Under the pieces are notes generated by a model, which had not been told where the DNA came from, made no database searches, and saw only the letters and a list, made by a program, of their open reading frames with translations. Positions 1-11,300 of a stretch of DNA of 64,000 nt are shown one piece after another (position 1 is the first letter of the stretch; every line of letters begins with the position of its first letter). The translations under genes and the position numbers were made by a program. This DNA is from Siphonodentalium dalli (lineage: Eukaryota > Mollusca > Scaphopoda > Gadilida > Siphonodentaliidae), in contig CP136066.1 of assembly GCA_032622095.1 (NCBI GenBank), positions 183,992,716 to 184,056,715 on the forward strand, in the 5' to 3' direction.

Positions 1-310
1 CAATAGAACCATACAAATATGGATATCATTGGAACCGGCTCCTTGACCAAATTGTGATAGTTACAGTTATGCCCTGTGCCAATGCATTCTCTTATATATG
101 CGAGTCGACCATAGGTCGCCTCGCATATATAAGAGAATGCATTGGCCTAAAAACACTTTTTACCATTTTTTCTTACATTCTTTAACAATTTTGTAATTTT
201 TAATGTGTTAAGCCAATGCATTCTCTTATATATGCGAGGCTCACTATAGTCGACTCGCATATATAAGAGAATGCATTGGCACAGGGCCGTTCTGTTGGGT
301 AAAGGGTTAA
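1..310. mobile_element. TTAA hairpin MITE, end-type A (left-truncated by window edge)
   Basis: Two cruciform cores (about 75..149 and 214..280) joined by an A+T spacer, right end gttgggtaaagggttaa. The left part matches the 63135 copy, whose end is ttaaccctttacccaac. It shares its final TTAA (307..310) with the next MITE. Confidence 0.85.
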
Positions 311-570
311 CCCTACCATGACTGGAGCTTCCTGAAAGTTGTGAAAACCCTGTGCCAATGCTTTCTCCTATATATGCAAGTCTCCCATAGTGAGCCTCCC
401 ATATATAAGAGAATGCATTTGCCTAGCAATATTTACCCTGATTTTGTAAGTCAGTGATTCTCTTATATATGCGAGGCTCCCTATATATGGGAGACCCGCA
501 TATATAAGAGAATGGACTGGCACATGATGTTTATTGCTGCACCAGCGCAACGCCCGTCATGAAAGGGATA
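307..570. mobile_element. TTAA hairpin MITE, end-type B
   Basis: Starts ttaaccctaccatgactgg and ends cgtcatgaaagggata. Two decayed cruciform cores between. End-type B normally reads ttaacccttccatgactgga ... gtcatgaaagggttaa. Arranged head to tail with the preceding MITE. Confidence 0.8.
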
Positions 571-816
571 AATATATCCGTTACTATTAATAGGTGTTTT
601 ACTCCTGAGATAGAGAATTTTCACATGTTCACAAAAAACATGGTGAGAATGGCTATAATATAAGAAATATAGCACAAGTGATAGAGCGGTCGTATTCTTG
701 GAATAAATGAAATCAAATGAGACCAGCAACAAGTGGTTGAAGGAGACTGTCCAGGCTTTCTTCATCCGAAGTTGATCCATATGTCAAAATTATGGAAATT
801 ATTTCATGGCCACTCG

Positions 817-1251
817 TATCAAGTCTGAGTTTAGTGTGCCTGTCATTTGCAGAATGAGGTCCCCAGAGGGTGAATTTAGTTACGCTATCCCGCATAGTGG
901 GCTAGCATCACCAAATTCACCCTTTGGGGACCTTATTCTGCTTAGGCCTCATCTGGTATGGGAGACGTTTGAAGTTTCCAAATGGTGCATATTGTGATGT
1001 ACACTCATTGGGAACCTCGATTATGCAATGTGTCCACTGCCAATTTGGGAATATAGAGAATCTGAACTAAAAATAGAATCTATGTGAAGAAGTTTCCATA
1101 GAAATTTGATAATAAAGAAACCTTCCAGAGAAGATGAGGCCTAAGCAGAATGAGGTTCCCAGAGGTTGAATTTAGTGATGCTAGCCCACTAAATTGGGGA
1201 CATCATTCTGCAAATGACAGACACAATAAACTCAGACTTGACTCGTATCAC
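817..1251. mobile_element. Palindromic MITE family 2 (gcagaatgaggtcccc), two-hairpin copy
   Basis: Ends gtctgagtttagtgtgcctg and its inverse near 1240. Hairpin arms gcagaatgaggtccccagag / ctctgg...cattctgc around a gatgctatcccgcatagtgg-type centre, repeated in a second decayed hairpin after a gatgaggcctaagc link. Non-coding; the open frames through it are palindrome by-products. Confidence 0.82.
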
Positions 1252-1554
1252 TATATTTTCTTATATTATTGTAATTTTGGCCCCATTTTTGGAGACATTT
1301 TTTGTCCATGTCTGGAGTTATGAACCTGGTCTTAGTGCTTTGACTAATTTTGGCAGCTACCTGTGGCCACTGTTCACTCTCTTCACCTTTCCCTACTCTA
1401 TTAAAGTCCAGGCCTGCTTATAAGTTTAATATATAGCTAGAACTTTGACTACCATTCTCATATTAGATAATTTATATGAAATTATGTACATACAAAGATC
1501 TATATAACCAGTGTACATACGGACTGTAAATATAGATATAGAAATATATACATA

Positions 1555-1578
1555 TAAATATATATATATATATATATT
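1555..1578. repeat. (TA)n microsatellite
   Basis: About ten TA units within an A+T-rich stretch (1530..1600). No other signal nearby. Confidence 0.8.
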
Positions 1579-1870
1579 TATGGTCACTGCGCGACTGCTG
1601 CATTTATATATTCATCATTTACTATGACTTGTTGCAGATGGCTGTTTACTCGTTGCCATGGTGTTGGCGCGGAAGACAAATTCTTCCATCTTTTTCTTGC
1701 ATGTATGTTGATGTGTGTGTCATATAGCCAAGTCACTAAATAACATACTTTCTATTTCATGTTGGTGTTTTGCAGGGCTCGAAATGTTCTTTAAGGGGCT
1801 CAAGGCCACCGCAGCATTACATGTGAAAAGTCATAAACGTCTGTAAAACAAGCACATATACATATAGATA

Positions 1871-2136
1871 TTAACCCTGTCATAAATGGAGCCATGCTGG
1901 TGCAGCATTAAAGGTCCTATGCCAATGCCTTTCTCTTATATAAATACGAGTCTTCCACAGGGAGCCTCGCATTATTAAGAGAATGAACTGGCTTACCAGG
2001 TCAAGGTAAATGTTGTTAGACCAATGTATTCTCCTATATATGCGATGCTCCTTATTGGAGACTCGCATATATTACAGAATGTATTGGCACAATGTATTTG
2101 CAAAATTTCTGGAAGCTCCAGTCATGGAAGGGTTAA
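1871..2136. mobile_element. TTAA hairpin MITE, end-type B
   Basis: TTAA at both ends (1871..1874 and 2133..2136), two cores, ...agctccagtcatggaagggttaa right end. Inserted inside the hAT-like element 1773..3850. Confidence 0.85.
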
Positions 2137-2778
2137 ATATAGACGAACTTAGCTCTTATTCTCATTGTCAATAAGTTTCCAATAATGACATTTTGTGTGT
2201 CAAAACCATTGTTATGTAAACATTACTGTTATTGCTACATTACCAATAAAAGTCCACTTCGTCCAATCAAATCGGGATTGTAAACATTTGAAATTGAAAC
2301 ATTGAAAAATATTATGAAAAACATATTTAGACTAAAATATTTCAATTACTTGCAAGATCAGCGATATTTATTGACAAATCACTTTAACATTTATTTCACA
2401 TATTAGTTTCAACATGCGAACAAAAATTATTGTGAGAATTATTTGTAGCGAAAAATATAAAAAGATAAAGTAGAGCTATATTCCCAAGTTCATGGTGATG
2501 ATAGATTTATAGACTTTTATTATTTCTCGCATCTACCCAATACGAAGGCCTTCTGTCACTTTAAATTTATACTTGTCATTGGAGACAAGTAGAATTTTTC
2601 CAACTTGTCACCTGAAAAATTTGCATATGCATATGTTCGATCATAACATGTCTTTTACTGGATAGATCAGTTGATTTCATTATATATCAGTAGTTTTATC
2701 TTTAACCTTATAACCAGTACTGTATTGAAAATTGATATAAGAAATTATCAGACTGGTTTATCCACTAAAACTGAAAAT

Positions 2779-3047
2779 TTAATCCTTCCATGACTGGAGC
2801 TTCCCGATATTTTGCGAAAACTCTGCCAATTCATTCTCTTATATATGTGAGTCATGTGAGTCTCCCATAGGGAGCCTCACATTTATAAGAGAATACATTG
2901 GCCCAACAATATTTACTTGACCTTCTAAGCCAGTGCATTCTCTTATATAATTAAAGCTCCCTATGGGACACTCACATATATAATAGAATGCACTGGCACA
3001 GGATCATAAACGCTGCACCAGCGCAGCTCCCGTCACGAAAGGGTTAA
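2779..3047. mobile_element. TTAA hairpin MITE, end-type B
   Basis: TTAA 2779..2782 and 3044..3047, ends atccttccatgactggagc and gctcccgtcacgaaaggg, two cores. Opposite orientation to the 1871 copy, inside the same hAT-like element. Confidence 0.85.
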
Positions 3048-4159
3048 TAATATAATTCAATTAACTGCATCTCATTTAGAATTTGAATGATGCTGGTAGA
3101 CAACAGTCTTGATAAATCCCAGCAAATTGATGTGGAAATTTAATCTCAGACTGAGAGATATCTCAATCTGATATTAGTATATAGAGAATACCTACAGGTT
3201 TTGTTTGATTACCAAAATATCTCATGAGTCTGGAAAGAAATATCAAATATTCGTGCCACGAGTGAAAATTCAATATTTCTTTTTGGACACAAATCAGTTG
3301 TTTCAGGTATTCAAACAAAAAAAACTGTAGGTATTCTTTTTATTATATGGGGCTTATTTAGGCTCAAAGTTGCTAAGTTAAGACTAAATTAATTAAATCA
3401 TTAACTGTACTTAAAGAGCACACGTTTCAGTGTTTACAAACAGGAAAGAGCCTAGGTGTAAAGTTGAATTTGGCACGCTGCGACTCAAACATAGAATTGT
3501 CGATTGATCACGCGCAGTCTTAAATTGATCGCTTTTGATTGGCTAGTGGACAGTGTGATCACTCGATCGACCTTGACAGCTCATGTTAGTTTCAAGACCT
3601 AAAGTGAAATAACGCTATCTAGAGTGAAATAAAGACAACGTATTTCACTATGGCTTCTAAGAGTTAAATACAACGATCTCCGTTTCAGTAATTTCCTGTT
3701 ATTTTATAAGCAAGCATATCATAGATATTATTCTACATTCAAACAGAAGCCAGCAGACTTAGCACACCCATCGAAGCAAATCATAGGTGACGGCACAAGA
3801 ATCTACTTGTCACCCAAAACAAGTGACACATATGTACATTTCGAGCCCTGGTGTTTTGTCTTGTTAAGCTGTTCTTCATCATGTCCCTTCATGTTTTGCA
3901 GTAATATTTGTGGTTATGGTTTTTCACCTATCTGTTATGTTCGGGGACTTCACTCCAGTCTGCACTCAATAACCCTATAGCTGCTTAATAGAGCAAACAC
4001 AATTTGAATTTGTATTGCTGAGTCATTGTTATTTTTTAAGTCATTTCATCTCGGGGCCCATTCATTTTTGTTTTCAGTTTCTCATTTCTCCCAGACACCT
4101 TCATGAAGTTCATACATCAGCACCCTTGACAAACCTGCTGATATGTTCTGATTTGTGTG

Positions 4160-4309
4160 CAAGCCTTGAAATAGCGTGTCTTTCATTTGCAGAATGAGGT
4201 CCCCAGAGGGTGAATTTAGTGATGCTACCCCGCTATGCGGGGTAGCATCATTAAATTCACCCTCTGGGGACCTCATTCTGCAAATGACAGACACACTATT
4301 TCAAGGCTT
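4160..4309. mobile_element. Palindromic MITE family 2, single hairpin
   Basis: caagccttgaaatagcgtgt ... inverse ending at 4309; centre gatgctaccccgctatgcgg. Nearly perfect 150-bp foldback. Confidence 0.87.
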
Positions 4310-5020
4310 GTTTGTGTGCATGGTCTCAGTCTGTGACATATTGGGAAGTTGTGAAATTTCATGTCAAAAATAATGTTCAATTTCTTGGTGGCTTCCAACT
4401 TTTTAGACATAAAATATCATTACTTTAGAGTTTAATATTTCCACTATAACTTTCTTACACTCTACTGCAAGAAAATTTCCACAATATAATATATATTCTA
4501 GATAATCTTTAAACACATGACCAGATCTTGTCTCATGGACATCCCTGACTGTATAGTTTTGAAATCGCATTAATTATTACATAAAAACTTACTGTCTTGA
4601 CAAAATATGGTGTTTGAGAATGATTCCTAAAGCTGTTCAAAATTAATCATTAAAAGTCCATTTTTATTAAAAAAAAAATGTTGAATATTCTCTTATCAAC
4701 ATATTGAAATCAAAATTTTTGGTGACTGAAATGACTACCATTATGTTCTTTGTAATTTGTTGATAATCTGTTATAGCTCGATTTCCACATTATGTACAAA
4801 TCGGAATATATAGTTACATTTGTGTATGAGCAATATCTGATAACTCTTCCCAAAATAATACCAGTCCTTTGTTCTGGAATCTGTCTGTGTGTGTTTGTCT
4901 TTACAATTTTCACATTCATTCATAAAGGATTTTTTTTCTATCTCATGCTGCTGGTCAGTAATTCGCTTGTTGGTTCAGATGAATATGTTTGCTACTGAGA
5001 ACTTTATTGTCTACAAAGCC

Positions 5021-5282
5021 ATAACCCTTCCATGACTGGAGCTTCCTGAAATTTTGCTAAAAACGTGTGCCAATTCATTCTCTTATATATCCGAGTTTCC
5101 CACAGGGAGTCTCGCATATATAAGAGACTGCATTGGCCTAACAATATTTACTGTGACATTGTAAGCCAATACATTCTCTTGTAAATGCGAGGCTCCCTAT
5201 GGGAGAGTTGCATATATAAGAGAAAGCACTAGCACATGATCTTTAATGCTGCACCAGCGCAGCTCCGTCATGAAAGAGTTAA
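5021..5282. mobile_element. TTAA hairpin MITE, end-type B
   Basis: Begins ataacccttccatgactgga and ends ccgtcatgaaagagttaa. Two cores; the second has the g/c variant (cagtg / cactg) in its arms partly decayed. Confidence 0.82.
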
Positions 5283-6076
5283 GAATCGAGCGGCGAGATG
5301 TAGAAAGCTTGTGTATTATACTCAAGCATGTATCCACGGCATATCCTCAAGCAACACACATGTAGTATTACTTGCCTTTGTGCATGTATCCATGGCTGGC
5401 CATTGTCTGCTATGGCATGATTGTTCGATAGGATCATCGTTTTCAAACCTCAGCTGTTTGTGCTAATTACATGGTCACAACGTGTGGGCCAAAAAGTCAA
5501 CAATTGTGTTTTCAACTGATATGGACAACCGATCGCAGAAAACTGCGGCATAAGGATACACCTGAAATGTTTTGTCATTACAAAAGAACGAATGAGTTTT
5601 GCTTGTGAATATCCCATGGATAAACATGTGTATGATGCACAAGCTTCTTCCATCTCGCTGTAGAAAGTTATTCACTTGCGCTGTTGTTGTGGTTCTTAGG
5701 GATGTTGTCAACATGATAATAATTTCTAATTCATCCATTTATTTGTTTTATGAAATACAAGGTTTATCAAAGTATCCAGTTAATAATTTGTCAATGGACA
5801 ATCATGTTCGCAACATCCCTGCTAACAATGTCAAGCATGAGACGGTTCAATTCTGAGTAACCTGTTACAAATAAATAAGTTGCGATTAAAACCACATGGC
5901 AGTTTGTGCTAAAAATACACCTTATAATATAATATTCCCTTGTGAATTTTTCCTGCATGGTATCGAAACAGATTCATAAATACGGGAACTACCTTTCAAA
6001 AGCGGTATATGTCCCAGAAAGATGGATTGAAATAATAAAAATACAACTTTGAACCTGATCGAGTTCCAATCAAATA

Positions 6077-6299
6077 TAGTAATGCCCTAATTAATCGTCT
6101 CTTTAACCACAACAGAATTATGGGTAACTTTTCAGGATTTAGTCGGAAATATGGCTTGTTGCCATTCATCTGAAAGCTCTCGGGGAGAGCTTTCCGATGA
6201 ATGGCAACAAGCCATATTTCCGACTAAATCCTGAAAAGTTACCCATAATTCTGCTGTGGTTACGGGGTCGATTACTTAGGGCATTACTATATTGTGACA
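6077..6299. mobile_element. Foldback hairpin MITE, TA target (copy 1 of 3)
   Basis: A nearly perfect palindrome of about 220 bp beginning tagtaatgccctaa, with arms including attatgggtaacttttcagg and ggcttgttgccattcatc and a 6-8 base centre. TA lies on both sides. Tc1/mariner-type by target and end sequence (inference). Other copies: 33600..33812 and 34842..35054. Confidence 0.85.
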
Positions 6300-6991
6300 T
6301 TTGTATTCATTGCCATTTCTGGAATCGGAAACAGAATAAGCAGTCCGATTAAGCAGATTAAGTCAGACTTGCAGAAAAAAATACAGCTGGACAAGCTATA
6401 TCTGCCATATGGAAAAACACTGCCAGTCATGATATCATATCTCTTTGTTTCACTTTAAGAGCCTCAAAACTGTCATCTTTTGAATTGAATTTAACTTGGA
6501 AGTCAGATCATGGATAGTTCAGTAAGAAGTTATAAAGTTTGTTCTCTGTTGTGCTTTTTAAGGAGATTTTTTCAGTCACATTGACCGCTCTTTATGTTTT
6601 ATGCATTCAAGGAATGGAAATTTCATGCAAATTACCTTCTTCTTGTCACTGGGCACCACCATATTTTAGGTGTTAATTTCATTTATTTATAACAAAAACC
6701 CTGCAGTCTAATTGAGGTTTGAATTGGGATTTGTTTTCGCCTCATTGGGTCAGAAGAAGTCAGCAAGTGGATTTGTTTACAATTTTTAATTTGTTTTTAA
6801 ATGAGAATAATCATTTTATATATTATATTGATTTTTATGGCCAAAGTTTCAATGTTATTCCTCCTTGTTAATTCTTGTAATTTTTATATTGAATTGTAAT
6901 AAAACATGAATCATGTTGACATAAATTTCTCCTATTATTATCTCAGTGGTACATGTACATGTTAGGTACATACATTAAGTCACAATCTATA

Positions 6992-7378
6992 CATTAAAGA
7001 CATATTATGTACTTGTTCGGGTGCGTGAAACTGATAAGTTAATATGCAGGTACTATGCCAACTGGTGGAATGTAGCATTCTACTAACATCACCGAAAATA
7101 TCAAGCAAATCGACCGTACCACTACATAGAAAACATTGTCTGATCTACGCTAAATTGTAAATATTTACTACTCGAATCGGGAAGCTAACGAAAACGATTT
7201 CGCCATCGGCAGTCACAGCATTTTATTAATATATATAAGAATGGTGGTGTTGTGTTGTCAATTTAGATATAATATTTGTAAAAATAACTACTTTGAGCCA
7301 GATTATTCTCCATTTCTATTTGATCACCCTGCCGGAGTGCTTCAAATCACTTTAAAGTGTATATGAATACAATAAATA
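6992..7378 (+). repeat. Dispersed repeat R1, copy 1
   Basis: attaaagacatattatgtac through tatgccaactggtggaatgt, gaaaacgatttcgccatcgg and gatcaccctgccggagtgct. Similar to 25203..25580 (inverted) and 56285..56615 (direct). Non-coding. Confidence 0.75.
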
Positions 7379-7399
7379 TTTGTAGTTTTGACCATTTTG

Positions 7400-7700
7400 A
7401 GCCTTTAGATCCGCAGATGCTCATGCTGCCATGCAGGCATCTATAGGACCGAGCCACACCCTTATGGACCTCCGCCCCCCCCCACCTGCCCGGGTCAGAG
7501 TATCCCCAGTCGTCCTATCCCTCCCAGCCCACAGGGTCCCTTCAACCACTGACTGAAGAAACCTCATGGCCCAGGACGGAATGGGCGTCTAGACAGCCCG
7601 ACACTGCAAGATGCCATGCAAATCCACAGAAGATGGGTCCATCGAGAAGCGACCCCACCCAGCTGCTGAAGGATGCAGCAGAGGTCGCACCGGGTAAAGC
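7400..7700. other. G+C-rich block without recognised gene
   Basis: Clearly richer in G+C than its surroundings (cctccgccccccccccacc..., gcgaccccacccagctgctg). No tRNA, rRNA or protein domain was recognised. An open frame on the - strand (7736..7542) is unsupported. It may be a repeat fragment or transferred sequence. Confidence 0.3.
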
Positions 7701-8231
7701 AGAGAGTAGCAGGATTATTCCTATAATCATTATCACTCATAAAAAAATCACTGATATTAGCCTCTAAATCACTGTCTAAAGTGCACATTTTTCCAATGGT
7801 CAGAAAATATATACATATCTAATCTGTTGGAAGGAGGTATGTGCATACTACATTCAAAATTATTCACATCTGTTAACACAATCAGCACCAAGTTTTTGTG
7901 TGTAAATTCTCTTTCTGGTATGATACTACTTTTCAAGCAATATGCTTATGTTTAGCTTGGCACATTAATATTCTGACAGAAGTTATTAGTACAAGATATC
8001 AAGGAAGATAGAGATATGCCAAAAATATTGTAGCCAGACCTGGAATTTTTATCTCTAGGTAACTTTTGCCTGGTCCAATTTACCATTTTTTTTTTGCTAT
8101 TTAATCGCAGACAGCACATGGAATATCGATGAATATTCCGATATTAAATGTTTAACGTCGCTTTAAACCGTTTTGCGGGTGCTCGTTAATAATTGGGCTG
8201 AAGTTAATTGTTCTATTGGGCTGGTTTTACT

Positions 8232-8254
8232 CACTTCCGATCACATGACGGAAG
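8232..8254. promoter_or_regulatory. Near-palindromic ETS / E-box / ETS cluster just upstream of the ATP6AP2 start
   Basis: CTTCCG (8234..8239) and CGGAAG (8249..8254) are inverted ETS-type cores flanking TCACATGAC (8241..8249), an E-box-like sequence one base from the lysosomal CLEAR palindrome TCACGTGA. It ends 3 bp before the first ATG, so it is core promoter or 5' UTR. The role is inferred from motif content only; such short motifs also arise by chance. Confidence 0.3.
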
Positions 8255-8257
8255 CAA

Positions 8258-8318
8258 ATGAAAATGGGAGACATGAAGCCAGATCGATTATTTATGTTCC
8301 TGTTTATGGTGTTATTTG
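8258..8318 (+). CDS. ATP6AP2: ATP6AP2 coding exon 1 (start and signal peptide)
   Basis: The exon encodes 20 residues ending in the hydrophobic run LFMFLFMVLF plus the first base of an Ala codon, then donor G|gtaatt. It is too short to appear as an open frame. It is supported because its phase-1 end joins exactly to exon 2, which begins CT, and completes a signal peptide. In-frame ATGs lie at 8258, 8264 and 8273. The real distance to exon 2 (13.6 kb) still needs a transcript to prove it. Confidence 0.8.
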
Positions 8319-11300
8319 GTAATTTATTAGAAATAGTTAGAATAGAATGCAGTCATAAACGTATCAACTATTTAGCGCTATCGTTCAGAGCGGGTATTGA
8401 AAGCGTTCGAGCTGAAAACATGGTTGTTTTGGGGTAAAATATGTAGGACACAAATTGCACTAAATCTGCCGGTATTGACTATTACCAGGTCGGGCACAGG
8501 TGCCAAATGAGCTAAATAGCTCATTTGAGCTCAAATAGCTAAATCAAGCTAAATTTTTATTATGATTTAAGTCCATTTCCTCAGTTCAACACGTGCATCA
8601 AATTATCGCATTGCAAATTTATTTCTACTGGACCAACCTAGTATTGAGCTTCACAAATACATCGTGTGCTCATCTACTCACAACAGTCTTGATATCTTTT
8701 ACGTGACATTTGCTTAAGGATTTATCCATATGTTTTCATTAAAATTTGTGAGAGAAAATAGTTTTAAATTGACTTTTCAGTCGGCAAATCGTGCTGTGTC
8801 AGATTCGCTCCTCTGTGTCTAAGCTTATCCTATCTATCTATTGGTACTGGGAGTCTGGTCGACCCCCATATATGGGTGTTATCACCAGGCGCAGTCAGTG
8901 CAAGTTAGTGGAGAATAGAGTGATAGGGTGACAAGTTTGTCAGTTAAAAGAATATGTACAGATAAAAGCATTTTAAAAAGGGTCCGTGACTACCCGCCCC
9001 CGAGACAACCCGCCCCCTTTCACTCTGAGACAACCCGCCCCCGGACAACCCGCCCACCAAAATCAATTAGCGGTAATCAGTGGCTAATTAGGAGGTGTGA
9101 GGGGATTATGAGATGTTTGTTTAACGAAACTGGGTTGTTTTTTATAGATTTTTATTTGATTTAACAACATGGACAATAGAGCTGAAACGGTTGACCCATT
9201 CTTCTAACCGGTTAACCATCGGGGTTAACCGCTAATTTATAGTGGACTTCTCTCTGACTAATTATGTCGACATTTGCCATGCTCCAGGGACAGACCTAGG
9301 TGAGAAATAGCAGCTGAACTAAAGACCTTATTCGCGGCATTTAACGATATTTAAAAACACGCATTCACTGTTCTTTTGCTGGCTCTCGTGATGGGGGAAT
9401 GAGCAAGTGAAAATTGTGAATGGCAGGGGATGCTTATTTGCAATTGCCGCCATTTGCCGGTGATCAGCATGTTTGGGCATCTGTAAAACGAGTAACAATA
9501 GTATGCGTAATTGGGTATTGGTAAAACGAGTAACAACACTATACATTAAAGATCTGTAATATATAATTACCATCATTGGTATATCCTCCAATGATTTAAT
9601 AAAAACTGAAACGTAATAACTCATACATGTAGCTAATAAGCTATAGCACTAAACTGAAGGTCAGTTAGGTAATGCAGTCCTATTCAATAGGCCTAATACT
9701 ATTCGTCGGAATCACTATCATCACGACAAATTTTGCATTCCGCAAACATTTTTTTGTTTGCATTGTCTTCTACCAATCGGAAATTCGCCCACACTTCTGA
9801 TTTACGCGATTCCATTTAGATAATAGCCGTCTTGAAGCGTCTTCCCTTCTCAAAATTCAACACGAAATAATATCTGAGGGGTGTCTATCAGATGACAGAT
9901 TCACTGATTCAGTGACGTCATTGCATTGAACTATCCCGCCTTGATACACAGTGACTGCACACGTGCTCTTGTCGGAAGATCAGAGAAAACTTCAAAGGGC
10001 CGGAATTGATTGAAGGTCGCCGACACTTGCAGACAGTTCGAGAATTGCTACTAAGTATCTGATACTATCGCGTGTACCAATTAATGCTTGCGTTGCACTC
10101 TACTATCGGTGACACAGGATTTAGTATTAGTTTTGCATCATTTAACCTAATATTTTGAGGATTATTCACGTTCACATTCAACTGATAACGGGATGCGGTT
10201 TCGTCCGGTTCATTTTTTTCTAACCGGTTACGTCGCTAACCGGATGCTAACCGGTTAACCGTCTAACCGTTTCAGCTCTAATGGACAACAATAAATACAC
10301 ATGTAATATAATATAACTTATGAACACAAAAATGCATCAACGATAATATATTTATTTATTACGAAGATTAATGAACGAAATTTAAAAACGGAATGAATGA
10401 ATATGAACGAAGATTAAAAACACAATTTAATAAGTTTAACGAACAATGATTAATTTGGGGCTGTTGCTGCTGCTGTTGGTGGATCGGACATGTAATCATC
10501 CCAGAATTCCCTAATCTTCATGGCCTGGATAGTGTAACGTGATCGGGATTCTGTGTCGAGATCTGCCGAGCTGCTTTGGTCGGACCTCTAAATCGCAGTG
10601 AATGCAAGGAAACATACTTGCAGAATGAAGCTGCTACTATGGGGGGTTTGGGATTTCTCCCGGGAAGATTTGAAAGGGGCGGAACCCCTCTCCTACAACC
10701 CACTTGTGAAATATATATTATTTTTTTTTCGTTGATTTCTTCGCTTTCTTTTTTCTTCGGTTTGATGTTGCTGTTGTTGTGACTGGGTTTGAATCGGAAC
10801 TGGTGGTTTCTTCCCGATCTCGGTCTTGTTGGAATTTGCGTGCCATCTCCAACACTCTATCTGAATCTGCCATGCGTTTTTCATGTTGTAATTGAGCTTC
10901 AGCGATTATCTCTTCTACAGAGCGGGTGGAGGCTGCGCTGGTGTTGTTGTTGGTGCTGGTGGAGCTGGGGGACACCGGGATATGTTGGTAATCCGGTGTC
11001 CGAGGTGTAAAACTATCCAGTTCCACGTCGAAGCTGGCGGCAGGAACATCTGGGGTGTTATCCACGTCCCTGTCTCCGCAAGCTTCGATGACGACAGCAG
11101 GGACCTCCGGCAGATCCACGGAGTCCCTGCTAGCTGGTTCAATGTCATCAGTCTCCATGCAGGTCGAGTCGTCTGGGCGTCTCTCAGACAACTTCGACCC
11201 GCCGGCTATGACTGTAGATGGCTGAACCACACGGGGAGGGGTGACCGGTCGATCAACGGTCGCCCCCATCTTCTTCTTCCACTTCGCCCGTCTAGCAGCG

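Larger units (their letters stand above)
1773..3850. mobile_element. hAT-like non-autonomous transposon (TSD gtgttttg)
   Basis: TIR cagggctcgaaatgt at 1773 and its inverse ending at 3850; exact 8-bp duplication gtgttttg at 1765..1772 and 3851..3858. Subterminal copies of the acttgtcac/gtgacaag motif occur near both ends. No transposase. Two TTAA hairpin MITEs (1871..2136 and 2779..3047) are inserted within it. Confidence 0.88.
3859..6076. other. Intergenic, mostly unassigned outside two MITEs
   Basis: Apart from 4160..4309 and 5021..5282, no gene is supported. An imperfect inverted repeat links 5290..5345 (gatgtagaaagcttgtg) with 5600..5665 (cacaagcttcttccatct), suggesting a decayed TIR element of about 0.4-0.5 kb. 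Confidence 0.4.
6300..8231. other. Region upstream of ATP6AP2
   Basis: Holds R1 copy 1 and the G+C-rich block. No exon was recognised. The ATP6AP2 transcription start should lie at its right end; no TATA box stands out. Confidence 0.4.

Noticed and set aside
1214-1423. 69-codon hydrophobic frame
   Set aside because: It starts inside a family-2 MITE, has no homologue I recognise, and shows no splice signals.
4176-4373. Open frames reading MRSPEGEF...NSPSGDLILQM on both strands, recurring throughout the window
   Set aside because: They are translations of family-2 palindromic MITEs. A palindrome gives similar frames on both strands; there is no initiation context, splice or domain support.
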